Source: Quillaja saponaria
Lineage: Eukaryota > Streptophyta > Magnoliopsida > Fabales > Quillajaceae
Direction of reading: 5' to 3'
NCBI GenBank assembly: GCA_029379385.1
Contig: CM055611.1
Coordinates: 2,666,001-2,730,000 of the forward strand
DNA length: 64,000 nucleotides
The notes beneath the pieces were generated by a model. The model saw only the letters and a list, made by a program, of their open reading frames with translations, was not told where the DNA came from and ran no database searches. Below, piece after piece: positions 11,871-23,687 of the stretch; positions within the stretch are counted from its first letter, which is position 1; every line of letters starts with the position of its first letter. Position numbers and translations under genes: made by a program.

Positions 11871-14811
11871 TGTGTCATGAATAATTAATATATTATATTT
11901 ATGTTATAATTATTGTTGATGTCCAAATATATCCCACTATTTTATGCTTAAAAGTTGACCATGTATATTATTTATTGTTCAATAATTTTCATTATTAATA
12001 AAATAATATTTATCTCAATATGGTCTCCAAGTAAGTTGCAATGCAGATACATCAGCAACAGCAACAGCAACCATACATATATAATTGTTGATTTTCAAAT
12101 CAAAGTTTCAGAAGTAGATATATAATAGAACTAAACTAGTATTAAAATGGATTCTAACTTTTCTATGTTCATTGTGTTATTTTCTTTATTCATTAAATAG
12201 TTTAAGTGGCTTAAACTAGTTGTGGTGGCAACACTTTAAGTATTTTTTTCATATTCATATGATCATAGCTAAACATGTGACGGAAAATCTTATCAACCCA
12301 CTAATAATCATTTAAGCCACTAATTGTGTCTTATTTTAATCCTGCTTTCGTATTATTGAGTTATTAAAAATAATGACAATTTGATTCGTTGAGTTAGATC
12401 AAATATACAATATAATCAGATTTATTTTTCTATTCGATCTAATCAATATGCAAACCAAGTTTTATTTAGATCTAATTATGATTTATTAAATTAGGATGAA
12501 TCTATTAATAAACATAAATTCATATTAAGATTGAAAGAAAGAGGCAATATAAACATAATTTGAATCGAATTGTATTATGTTTCTAATTTTTAAATTTATT
12601 AATTAGGTGTATCTAGACTAATTTACTAATTCTCACTTAATTATTTTTTAAGTCCGATCAGAAATGACATTAAAATAAAAAATTAAGAAAATATTATTCT
12701 ACACAATATATCCAAAAAATTCAAATTTACAAAATCATTAAAGAGATGACACTTTGTTTATACCACCAAACAATCGATTTGTCAAGATCATGTCACTGTC
12801 GGACTCATTTGTCATACCTAGACCAAGTCATTGCCTAAGTGACAATAGTTTTTAGTAATAAAATAACATACGTGGAGTAGATTGTAACTCAAACGTGGAC
12901 ACCTTCGTTTTCAAAAGGCGGTTTGTCTTTATTAGTATATTGATGTATTTTCTAATATAAATTAGAATTATAATATATGTTCTTCTACTTATCACCAACA
13001 AAGACACGCATATCTACCTCCATTATTACTGTCCAAGTTCTTATAAAATTTAGATTAAAAAAAAAAAACAACAACTTGTAAACATTAATTAGCACATATA
13101 TATTGAGTTTGCATGTCTTCGATTGGTACACTTCCTTTTCATATGTTGGCAAAAGGAAAAAAAATGGTATTTTTCCTGTTGATGTTATTGTTAGCTAGGG
13201 ACCAGAATCTTAATCTAGTAGGTAATCATGTTAATTAACTAAATACCTAACTTAGATTTTATTTATTTATTATTTTTACCAATAGAGAATCAATTAATTA
13301 GGTCTATGCTAAAACCTACACAATATAATATGAGCCCACTCCCCTCCAATACATCTTTTCATCCAGTACCCTCAATTATAGTTTTAGATAAGTGCATACG
13401 TATTCCATTGAATTAGCCACTTAACAAAATTATCTTTTAATTTTTTTACAATAAAAGTATGATGACTTTTTGCAAGAAAGTACGTCTTCTTCATCACATA
13501 AATTTTTCAAGTGTTTTTTTTTTTTTTTTTTACTAATTTTGAATTCATTATTGAGTGAATTTGAATCTTCTCATGTTGCACATGAGTTATGTTACAGTAA
13601 TAGAGATACTTATTCTTTCTAAAAATATATCTAATTCAAAAATATATTTAAATTTTGAAAAGAAATTCTACTTCTATCTAATTCGTTAATATATAATCAA
13701 ATTATATTCTATTAAAATATGAGAGGATCTGAATGTTTCAGTGAATATTTGAGTCTTTGTATTATTATGTTCCTATAACCTTAAAAAGCATAGAGTGTTT
13801 TAGAGAACCTTGAAAACATGTGAGGTGGAAGGTGCTGGAGGGAGTAAATTTTAATAGAAAAATCAATGAAGAGCCTTGATTTCTAATATTACTTATTATC
13901 TTTTTACAAACCCAAAATTAATGGGTATTGAAAATTACCCCATCTTTACCCATTACAAAAACAAGAAAAAGAGCTCAATTTTCAACAATCTTTGAACTGC
14001 GTTGAGATACATAAGGAATTCTAATAAAAATTGAGAAAGAAAGGAAAAGAAAATCATGTGGATGATGAGAGAGAAAATGAGAGGGAGGGAGAAAGTAGAA
14101 AAACTTATTATTAGCCGCAGTTGTTCCTGCATGGTTTCTATAACTACCAATATATTTCACTTTTTGAGAGACTGAGAATTATATGAACTCGATCAATTTT
14201 CAGCTTATATTAGGTTAAATCTAAATCGTTAATTTAATATATTATACATGTCACTAAAAATATACTTGAAGATATTAGGTGAAAGGGTGTATTGGAGTGA
14301 GTTTAATCAATGTGTCAATGATAAATTGTATAATAATCACATATCTTATACAAACTCAAAGCTCTTATCAAACACAGCCGCTCTAGTCGAGCTTGAATTT
14401 TAGTTTAAATGGTATGTTTTCCATTCTCACACATACAAATCTCTCTCACAAACATATCATTGGAGTTTTCAACACTCACTTACTTCCTGTCACATGTATG
14501 AGGCTTGATTGTGCAATAAGTTCAAGTAGAGCGAAATTTTTATCATTATCATTCTGAAAAATATTATTAGCGACTGTTATATCATTTGCGTTCACTTATT
14601 GCGAGAGCAGCATCAAATTTGTCGCAAATAATCAATTTTTGGACATGATAATGATTATCTGCAACATTGTATCATTCAAATTTATAAATAAATAAATAAA
14701 AATAACAGCAAGTGTATTTTTTTTGGGTACCATTATAATTTATTTTTTCTTCTCGAACTCTCAATTAATAAACTAGTAGTGAGTATTCTTTGCCAGTGAC
14801 CTTTTCGCATA
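11156..14811. other. AT-rich intergenic region, no gene seen
   Basis: About 3.6 kb of AT-rich sequence without a convincing ORF, splice-supported gene or recognisable transposon protein. It holds a TA microsatellite (11833-11867) and poly-A/poly-T runs, for example near 13514-13531. Only very short ORFs of low-complexity composition occur. Confidence 0.6.
11833..11867. repeat. (TA)n microsatellite
   Basis: An uninterrupted alternation of A and T for about 35 bp, visible directly in the sequence. Confidence 0.95.
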
Positions 14812-14819
14812 GTGGCACA

Positions 14820-15376
14820 TAGGGCTGTGCAAGTAACCCAGAAAAACCGAATATCCTAACCGAATCGGTAATTCGGTTCGGCTAAATTCGGGTATTTTTC
14901 TTATTCGGTTCGGTTCGGGTAGTTAAATTTAATACCCGTTATTTTCGGTTTGGTTACGGGTAGTGGAGTATAATGCAAACGGGTACCCGTGGTTACCCGA
15001 AAATCAAAATATATAATTTTTTTTGTTATTTTTAATGTATTGTTGTATTAATTTATATTTTTATATTTTTATTTGTGTTGAATATGTTAATATATTATGT
15101 TTTTTGTATTTTTCTTTTATAATAACTAATAAATTTAAAAAGTATGAGGTTCAAAAACAAAAAATATATTTTTTTAAAATTAATTTTAGTAAAATATTGA
15201 TAAATTTCTGGTAACCGAATACCCGAACCGAACTAGTCATATTTTTTCGGTTCGGGTAAATTCGGGTAATAACTATTTTCGGTTCGGTTCGGTTCATAAA
15301 TTTTATTACCCGAAAATTTCGGTTCGGTTCAAAAATTTATCATTACCCGGACTGAACCGACCCGTGCACACCCCTA
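14820..15376. mobile_element. hAT-type MITE with GGTTCGG-rich subterminal regions
   Basis: The element begins TAGGGCTGTGCA and ends with the complement of TAGGGGTGTGCA, a 12-bp terminal inverted repeat with one mismatch. It is flanked by the 8-bp direct repeat GTGGCACA at 14812-14819 and 15377-15384. An 8-bp TSD with TAGGG ends fits the hAT superfamily. One extra matching base on each side makes a 10-bp Mutator-like duplication a less likely reading. Both subterminal regions are packed with GGTTCGG/CCGAACC and GGGTA/TACCC words in inverted order; the centre is AT-rich and noncoding. It is non-autonomous. Confidence 0.85.
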
Positions 15377-15384
15377 GTGGCACA

Positions 15385-17784
15385 TGCCTTTTCCTCCTCA
15401 ATTGAATTTCCCTTCCTTCCCCTCCCTCGCTGACAAAAAAAGAAAGAAATATACATTAAAAAAAAAAAAAAAAAAGAGTGATTTTTCACTTGTGTACCTT
15501 TCATAAATTTCTCCTCAATAATTTTAGTTCATTAATTGTTCAGTTAAGAGCATGGTTTGCCATACTTCCTTGTGATTAACAACTTATTTTTCGATAAAAA
15601 AAAAAAAAAAAAGATTAAGTGAATTAGATTGACTTTAATTTCTTTTTCTTTTAACTATCAATATTAAAGTGTCAACTAATTAAGCTTTGACAAATTGATG
15701 TAGTAGTAGATGAAGTCTATAATTTTTATGAGTTTACATACTAACATAAACTTCTAAGTTTCCGAACAATTCAAATCTCAACAACCCCTTTGAAAGTCAA
15801 ATGCTTATTGAATTTGGCAAAATAATCATTTAATTAATTTGCTTCATTATTATGTAATCATATTGTCAATCTCAATTAATTGAAACGTAGACTTTAATTA
15901 ATTATTTGATTAAAATAAAAGTCAAACACAAGGATTTATATCTTTGTAACATTAATTATTATGCTTTTTGTAGAATTTATCTTCCGTTCTCTCTCTCTCT
16001 CTCTCCCCAAAACAACCTCAAAAAAGAAAAACAAGCCATAACTGAGCACATAAATTACAAGAAATTAATCTTGAAAATTCATTACTTAGTCTTTCAAAAT
16101 ACAGCTACAAAAATGATGTGTATATATATATATAGTGGTTAGTATATATTATATATATTACACATACTTATATTTAATCAACTTATATATCAATGGAACA
16201 AATCAAATCATCAAGCAACGACTGAAACTAATTAATTAAGCACTGTGTAATTGAATTTTGAAAGTTAATATATCCGTTGACATTTCATTTGGAATTAATA
16301 AGTTTTATACACACATCAAAATTGACAATTAATAAAGTCAACTCATTAATCTATATTAAAATAATCAACTCGATAGCATTCTTACTTCAAAGAGGTGAAA
16401 AAAGAAAAGTCAAATGTTTCTCTTTGGCTACAAAATTAATGAATGAATTAATTAGAAATTTTCAAGTAAGATTTTGTTACAAGAGGTCTCCTATATTGAG
16501 ATCAGTTGTTACATTTTTGTTTTGAAGAATAGTAAGAGATGTACTATAATCCCTAGAAATCATTTATACTTTTTTTGGTTGTAGAAATTGTATATTTATC
16601 TTTAGTTAGAAAGTCATAATTTTTTATTTTTTTTTAACGGTCAAGTGTTTAGGCTAGTTTACATACATCTCTACTAATTATCATATTTTTTATTTATCAA
16701 AAACAAATCATCTTTTAAAAAGACTCGAATCTATAAAATTAATAAAAAGAACACATATTCTTATCACTAGAAACCGACTTTTTAGAGTAATAAGATCAAA
16801 GCTTTTTATATAATCACTTGTGATAAGCTTTCTCAAATGTAAAGTGTTATAACCATATTTATTGATGTATATAGAAATATAATATTGTTTTAAGCTCAAA
16901 TAGAGGTTTTTCCTGTAGAAACTTAATATTTAAAACAACTTTAATTGTTTAATTAGTAAATTAAAAAAAAAATTCCTAGAAAAAAATTTAGTTAAGTAAT
17001 ATAGAATACAGGGAATCCCGAAGAACAAGATTCAATTCATCCCTGTCTCGGGAAAAAGGGCATATTCTATTTTGACGCGCTTTTAAGTTATGAACGGCAT
17101 GCGCAGTTGTCCTCATGTATGTGGGCCCCGAATTCCACTTTGTTCTTCTATAGTTTTCTTTTCTTTTTTTTTTTGTATATAAGGAGGCATTTGGTATTGA
17201 AGTGACATAGATTCAAGTCTGCGATTGTTTGGAAGACAAAAAGCCACTCACTTACTCTTTTTCACTTTTCTGAGAAAATTTCATGGAGTCCAACGTATTT
17301 GAGCATTGTGAGATTCTGTGATTTGGAGCCAACTATATTTATTTAACTGTAGAGGTATGTATGTGAGTGAAACTCAAAGTAGTTTTAGGAAGGACTGTCT
17401 GTCTGTCTGTCTCTGTTTTGGTTGCTGAGAAAATGATGTCTAAGGTGGCACAATTCCCAGTTGTTATTTATTTCTTTGAAGAGTTTCATTTCCGTCAGAT
17501 TTTCTCAGCACCCAGACAAAATATTTCTAGCAATTCATGCTTCAGGTCTTCATAGTTTTGATGTTAACTATAATTTTTGCAGGGGCAGCAATTCTATCTC
17601 GACCGTCTTTGTGATTCAAATTGAAGTGAATTTGTGATTTCCACTGTGAGTTAGTGTAATTTCGAGGATGGTTTGATCCAGATGGCGCAAAAATTGGAAC
17701 TTTTGGTCGAATCTTGCCGCTTTTGACTTTTACAGGACGGCTATTTACGTTAATTTTCTCATAAATTTTCATCGGAGACAAGCT
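15385..17784. other. Intergenic region and probable promoter/5' leader of the bHLH gene
   Basis: AT-rich up to about 17000, with poly-A runs near 15460 and 15597 and a CT run near 15992. From about 17030 the base composition becomes more balanced, and a GTCT repeat occurs near 17395-17412. A possible 3' splice site (TTTTTGCAG) lies near 17574-17582. The last 700 bases probably contain the promoter and 5' untranslated exon(s) of the downstream bHLH gene. The transcription start cannot be placed from sequence alone. Confidence 0.45.
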
Positions 17785-17883
17785 ATGGGATTTTTGCTTC
17801 ATGGTACAACAGGGCCACCGATTAAACGACGAGCCGGTTTGCGTATAAAACAAGCGGGTCGAGGTTCATACAGTGGCAGCTAG
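17785..17883 (+). CDS. Upstream ORF (32 aa), candidate conserved regulatory uORF of the bHLH gene
   Basis: An ATG at 17785 opens a 32-codon frame ending in TAG at 17881-17883, 80 bases before the main start codon. The peptide begins MGFLLHGTTGPPIKRRAG and ends SYSGS. It is unusually Gly/Arg/Lys rich for this AT-rich region, and the +4 base is G. From established knowledge, some Arabidopsis members of the LHW/bHLH155 family carry annotated conserved peptide uORFs (recalled, not checked). I infer that this is the counterpart and may repress or tune translation of the main ORF. An intron between uORF and main ORF cannot be excluded. Confidence 0.65.
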   Translation: MGFLLHGTTGPPIKRRAGLRIKQAGRGSYSGS

Positions 17884-17963
17884 GGGTGGGTTTTTAGTGG
17901 TAATTTTATATGTGTGTGTTCTAGTTCTTCTATAACTTTGCCAAGTCCTGCAAAATCAGACAG

Positions 17964-20900
17964 ATGGAAACTACTTCTCTATTGGAGTTATTGAAGAGTT
18001 TCTGTGACTATTCATGTTGGAATTACGCTGTGTTTTGGAAGCTTAATGATCATATTCCAGTGTAAGTTCTTGACTCTTTTTTGTCCTGCGTATTTGATTC
18101 TATCAAAAATATTTTAATGATATGTCTGGGTGGATATTGGGTAGCATTGTTATACTTTACTCATCAAGAATAAAGATCAAATTATGAAACTAAATGGTAG
18201 TCAACACGAGATCTTCTTACCAAGAACTACTGCTACTACTATATAAGGTTACTGCAAGGATTTTAATACTTATGTCTGTTCAAACTTCAAATTTCACTCA
18301 CTCTAGTCGCTTTCGTTTCCCATAATTGCTTCCTTGGTTATGACTTATGAGGCAACTGTATGAGTCTTTCTGTACATGGATTTGGAAAATTGATTCTTTT
18401 AAGATAGGTTAACATGTTTATACATATTAAGTTCATGTACCTTGTAACTGGACAAGCCTTCTTGCTTTGATCTATGTTCTTGTTCAGTTCTCTATCCTAA
18501 AAGCCTTTTGTATGCTATCCTTCGGGGTCTGTTTCTTGTTAGATAAATACATAGAGTTATACCTTAAATTTATTGGTGTAAGTAATCCAAATAGAGATTT
18601 TGCAGACAAACTATGCAAGACATCATTGTAGATGATATATACTACTGAGTAGATAAATTACTCAAGTGGGATCAGTTACCGGTGTTGCCTATCTTGAATA
18701 TGCTTGAGAAAGTAGTCTTTCAGAATAATAATTTGTCCACAGTTTGTGACATAGAATGATCAATCAGAGCTAGAGTTAAGATGTCTGGTATGAACAAATT
18801 GTTATTTCAGGACTTTGACATGGGAAGATGCATATTACAATTATCTAGACACGAATGTAGCTGTAGACACGATGTTAACTGACATGGAGTTTGATGGTGC
18901 GGAAAAGATATTTTCTTCAAGCTGTGAAGCTGCCATATATGATGTTGATTATTCAGTTCAACAACTTATGACCGAAATGTCATGTATTAAGTATACATTG
19001 CAAGAGGGGTAAAAACATATTGCTTGCATCTCTCCTTTCCTCTTCAATGAAATTATCAATGGAAATGGATATGCACACACATGAAATGATCTTAATATAG
19101 ACTTGCCTTTCATTGTTCTATCAGGCTTGTAGGTAAAGTAGCATTTACAGGGGACCATTTCTGGGTTTGCTGCGACAATATTTTTACAAGCCAATTCAAC
19201 ACTGATGTAGTTCCTGAGGTAAAATCTGAAAACAAATTTGATATAGAAGGAAAATAATGATAGTTTTGTTTCTTGATCCTCACATCTGCCATCCCTTTCT
19301 TTGGCAGTATCCTTATGAATGGCTTCTTCAGTTTGCATCAGGTATCAAGGTAACTAGTCTCCTATTGATTATGAAAGTTAACTGATAACACTATATGAGG
19401 CCAAACTTCAGATTTATATATTTTGGATGATTTCAAAAGCATTGTGCAAGTTGTATACTAAATACACCAGACAACTTGGCTGAGACATGCCAGGCCTAGT
19501 TGCAATCTATGCTGCAGCTTTACAAATATCACGTCCAAATGTAAAGCAAGTTAATAGTCAATTTTTGTATGCAGACTATTGTGTTGATACCTGTTCTTCC
19601 AGATGGAGTTTTGCAATTTGGCTCATTTGAAGTGGTGCGTATTTAGTTACTTATTGAATCACTGGTCTAAGTAAGCAGTGGATGTTGATTGTGGATGTAT
19701 ATTTATAATACCTTATGCAAACGTCTTCAAGTCCACATTCAACTTATGTGCAGCTTTTCCTTTTCCTGTCAAGATTTTAGGTTGCTGAAGATCTTGCAGT
19801 TGTTACTTATGTTAAAGAGAAATTCAATACCATCCACCGAAAGGCAGGGGATTCTATACCATTCAGCTCAGACAGGGATATTCAAGATTTGTTCTCCTCA
19901 TGTCTAACACATTCTCTGAAGGATAACTTCGATGCACCATCCTCTACTTTTTTTAATCCCCTGAAAGTTGAAAATTCAGGTAGCACTTTACTGAATACAA
20001 ACATATTATCCACTTTGGAGCAAGCCATCCCATCAATTGGTCAAGATGCATTTCACATTCCTGAGAACAGTCTGGCAGAATTTCTCAGCAGGTCAAGCAC
20101 AAATGAGATCAATTTTCCACCAACTTTAGTATCAGATCATGATTCAAAGCATATAAACCAGATGGAGATGTTGGAGAGTAAGATTTCTGGATTTCCACAT
20201 CTGGAAGAAGCGTTGCAAGCCTGCTCTGAATGGGTCAATGATGGAGGAGTATTTGGAGACACACCCAATGGAATCTATTCTTACTCTATTGGTGATATGG
20301 AAGGACAATCATTTGGAGACACTTGTACTTATGGCACAATTTATAAAAATATGAACAGTTTCTTTGACTTAGATGGTGATTTACAGCAAGCACTTGGACC
20401 AGCTGCTAATGGGCAAACTTCTGAATATCTCAGGGAGTCTAATTTCTCGTCAGAGCATACTTACAGCAGCTCAAATATGATCGCTAGCAAATATGGCCAT
20501 GATGTACAGTCTCTTAAAGGCGATGCACTTTTGGAAGCCGTTGTTGGCAATTTATGCAGCGTCTCTGATGATACTTCATCCAGTATTTCCAACAGTCTTA
20601 AGTCCTTTTCAACCTCGTCAGGACAATTTACTTCATACTTTCGACCTAGCCACTCTGAAGCAAGATCTTTGGTAACTGATACTTCAGAGTTGCGGAGGAA
20701 TGTTAAATCCCCATTTGTGGCCAAAGTTACAAGTCCTCCAACATCAGCATCTTTTGACAGAATTTCAAGCATATCAATTGATAAGATGCAGCAGGAGAAG
20801 GTACTTGGTCATTTGCAGCGTAAGAGGGGGCCAGATCTCTCTAACACCGGCAGAAAAAGAGCCAGACCTAATAATAGTCAGAGGCCAAGGCCGAGGGATA

Positions 20901-21872
20901 GGCAATTGATACAGGATAGAGTTAAGGAGTTGAGAGAACTTGTTCCAAATGGTGCCAAGGTAATGTACCATTCAAAAATCTAAGCACAACTGGTCATGTG
21001 TCTTCTATAATTTGTAAAAGTTTGTCTCTGGTCTTATGATAAATGCAGTGTAGCATTGACGGCCTGTTAGATCAGACTGTAAAGCACATGCTATATTTAC
21101 GAAACATAACAAAACAGGCTGAGAAACTGAGGAGATGGGTGCATCAGGAGGTATGTATTTTCTTTTTCTTTTCTTTTCTTGCTTAGTAAACAAATGCTAT
21201 AACCAACATTAGAGCATTTGTAAATATTGAAAAGTGAAATGACTAATTGCCTATTTGATGTATAGATGGCCGAGTACAAAAGTTCAAGATCATCAGAAAT
21301 GAAGAATTGCAGCTTTAAGGGAGCAAGCTTTGCTTTTGAGTTTGGAAATGCACCCCACCAAGTTTTCCCCATAGTCTTAGAAGATCTTGAATGTCCGGGA
21401 CTCATTCTTATAGAGGTATTTCCATATAATCTGTCTCAAGTTCTCTTTGAACCATGCTGTGTAATCTTTATAGTTAATAATTTCTTCAAACACAGTTTAT
21501 ATGGAATAAATTTGCAACTACTAACCAGATTTAACACAGGTGATTTGCGACAAGCATGGGCAGTTTTTAGAGATTGCACAGGTCATCAGACGATTGGAGC
21601 TAACCATCTTGAAAGGAGCTCTGAAATTCCGTTCAAGCACTATGTGGGCTTGTTTCATTGTTGAGGTATGTGTTACTTTGTTTAGAAACCAGTGTTGTTC
21701 ATTCCGCAGTCACAGTTGTATCAAAGTTTTGAGATATCTTGTTGATGTGATACAGGTTCCCAAAGGTTTTCACAGAATGGATGTTTTCTGGCCCCTCATG
21801 CATCTTTTGCAGAGTAGAAGAAACCCACCTCTATCAGAAATTGATTTGTTTATGAATAAAAATAGGTCATAA
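17964..21872 (+). CDS. LONESOME HIGHWAY/bHLH155-like transcription factor (10 exons, 721 aa)
   Basis: Exons joined by GT..AG sites with matching phases: 17964-18061, 18811-19008, 19125-19218, 19308-19349, 19575-19634, 19781-20959, 21049-21150, 21266-21415, 21540-21665, 21756-21872. They total 722 codons including the stop. The N-terminal domain (residues 1 to about 190) has the family's CWNYAVFWKL, LQEGLVGKVAF and TIVLIPVLPDGVLQFGS runs. A Ser-rich middle follows, with LLEAVVGNLC. An atypical bHLH spans residues about 532-585: the basic part is RPRPRDRQLIQDRVKELREL without the usual H-E-R triad, and the helix includes CSIDGLLDQTVKHMLYL. The C-terminal domain (592-721) is also family-typical. 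Known members are nuclear and act as heterodimers in vascular cell division; the partner and role here are inferred. No lesion is seen. A candidate poly(A) signal AATAAA lies at 22255. Confidence 0.9.
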
Positions 21873-22436
21873 GAAAGTACCATGTTTCTCAGCTTTGTTT
21901 ACAGAAGCAAATTTAGGATAGAAGGTTGTACAAGTAGCACTGTGCTTATCAGCACTTAGATGATTGATTCTCTACAAACTAATGCAGTTCTTGGATCTTG
22001 CTTTTAACTTGGACCTAACGCTAGAAAGGAAGAAAGAAACGTGTTTGCATGATTTAAATCTCCAAATGATTATCAATCATCAAGAGACTGGCCGCACGGA
22101 ATCAGGACCAAGTTTATATTGAAGATAATGTGATTAATGATCAGAAAAATAAAAATTGATTTAGAGGTTGAAGCAATACATGGCTATATTGTAGGATAAT
22201 TTAGTTTCCTCTTCAAATTTTACATGCCAGAAAATTTAGTTTCATTTGATTGGCAATAAACGTCTTGGTATGTTAGACAAATGCTTCATACAAATTCACT
22301 CATTGATGATACGGTTTCTTTTTTTAATTGTAAGGTCTTCAGTTCAATTGTATATTAATTTTCTCTAGTTGTTCATGCCATAATATTGTAAAAAAGTGGT
22401 TCTTTGTGAATTCTAATTTCTAACAGCAGTATAAGC
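21873..22436. other. 3' flank of the bHLH gene
   Basis: Contains the probable 3' untranslated region, with AATAAA at 22255-22260. No other gene is visible. Confidence 0.5.
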
Positions 22437-23345
22437 ACTGACGGAGCTAGACATTTATTTTTTGGAGGACCGACTAATTTTTTATATAAACGTATTCAAC
22501 TACAATAATTGCAAAAAAAAAAAAATTATAAAAAAGTCAATAACTCATAAGACATAATAAAAATTTATAAGTTACAAAAGTTATAAGATAAAAGTAAAAA
22601 TCTTTCAAATACAACTTGAGTTGTTTAAATAAAATTTAAAATTGTGATCGACTCTCTTTCAAATTAATTAACAAATTAATATTAGTATTTTTTTTCCATA
22701 GTTATACATTTTAAACTAATAATAAAACCTGAATAAATAGAACATATTTAAAAATTATAAGATATAATATATTTACTTGTCATTGGTTCAATTATCAAAT
22801 TTTGCTGATTAAGCAAAAGAAATAAATTTCTTCTATCACTATTGGACACAATAATTATTCTGAAAGTAAAATTTGAAATAAAAATAAATTCAAATTATAT
22901 TATTTTTTTACATACTTTGATTGTAATAATATAATCTATAAAATAAAGTTTTCCCTATTTTTTATAAAAAGAAATCTTTTTCCTCTTTTAAAACTAGACA
23001 ATGTTTCCTCTTTAATGTAGAGAGTGCTTCACTCAAGATTTTTTTTGATGGCTAGTGGCAGGCTAGTTGCAGAAATTATAGGGTGTGGATAACATAAACC
23101 ATAACTTAATTTTTATAAGAATTCTATTGCCCATTAGGTTTTAAGTTTTAAATTATAATTCATTAGTCTTATAGTCTTGTAATATTAAAATTGAAAATAT
23201 TATTTAACTTTTACTTTTGGAGGGGTTAGTGTATTAAATAAGAGAAAGTAAAAAAAAAAAATTAATTTTAAAATATAATATTAATATATTTTTTTAAATT
23301 AAGGGAGTCATGACCCCTGACTCCGTTAAAGGCTCTCCCTTGATT
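22437..23345. repeat. Possible degraded repeat element with GACGGAGC-type ends
   Basis: The left end reads GACGGAGCTAGACATTT followed by TTTTTTGGAGG. The right end reads CATGACCCCTGACTCCGTTA, so a GACGGAG-like word stands in inverted orientation at both ends of an AT-rich, noncoding segment. This end pattern recalls a common plant repeat with GGCGGAGCC-like termini. A similar left-end motif (GTGGCAGATCCAGAAAATTT) starts at 63449. No target duplication was found, and the classification is uncertain. Confidence 0.3.
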
Positions 23346-23687
23346 ATAGGTTAGTATTTGGTGCCACTAACTTCCTTTACATGTCCTTTCATTCTCCCTT
23401 TCTTCCCCTTGTTTTCTAGTTCAAATTATTGAAGTTTATGATTCATTTCTTTCTTTATAAATGTTTGGACTTTTCTACCTAACGTATGTACTAACTTATT
23501 TGCCAAAATGACTTTCTTTGATCTTGTTATGGGTTTACATTCGCAGCCAAAATTACAACAGTAACAAGTTGTCAATATAAAGCAACCGTTTTGTTCCCAA
23601 TTATTGACATGATCTAAATCTGTTTTGGGTCTATAGTAAGACATATAGATAGAGTTTGCCTGAAGCATGCATTTGAACAAATTTCTT

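Noticed and set aside
16277..16525. 82-codon ORF between the MITE and the bHLH gene
   Set aside because: AT-driven codon composition and no motif; treated as chance.
17542..17853. 103-codon minus-strand ORF upstream of the bHLH gene
   Set aside because: It overlaps the 5' leader and uORF in antisense, has no motif, and is probably a by-product of the less AT-rich leader.
21540..21872. 110-codon single ORF over the last bHLH exons
   Set aside because: It reads through an intron in the wrong frame; the spliced exons 9 and 10 fit the family better.
23426..23680. Minus-strand ORF just downstream of reductase unit 1 (also 26790, 32298, 40973)
   Set aside because: It overlaps the 3' untranslated region of each reductase unit, and its conservation is that of the duplicated DNA.
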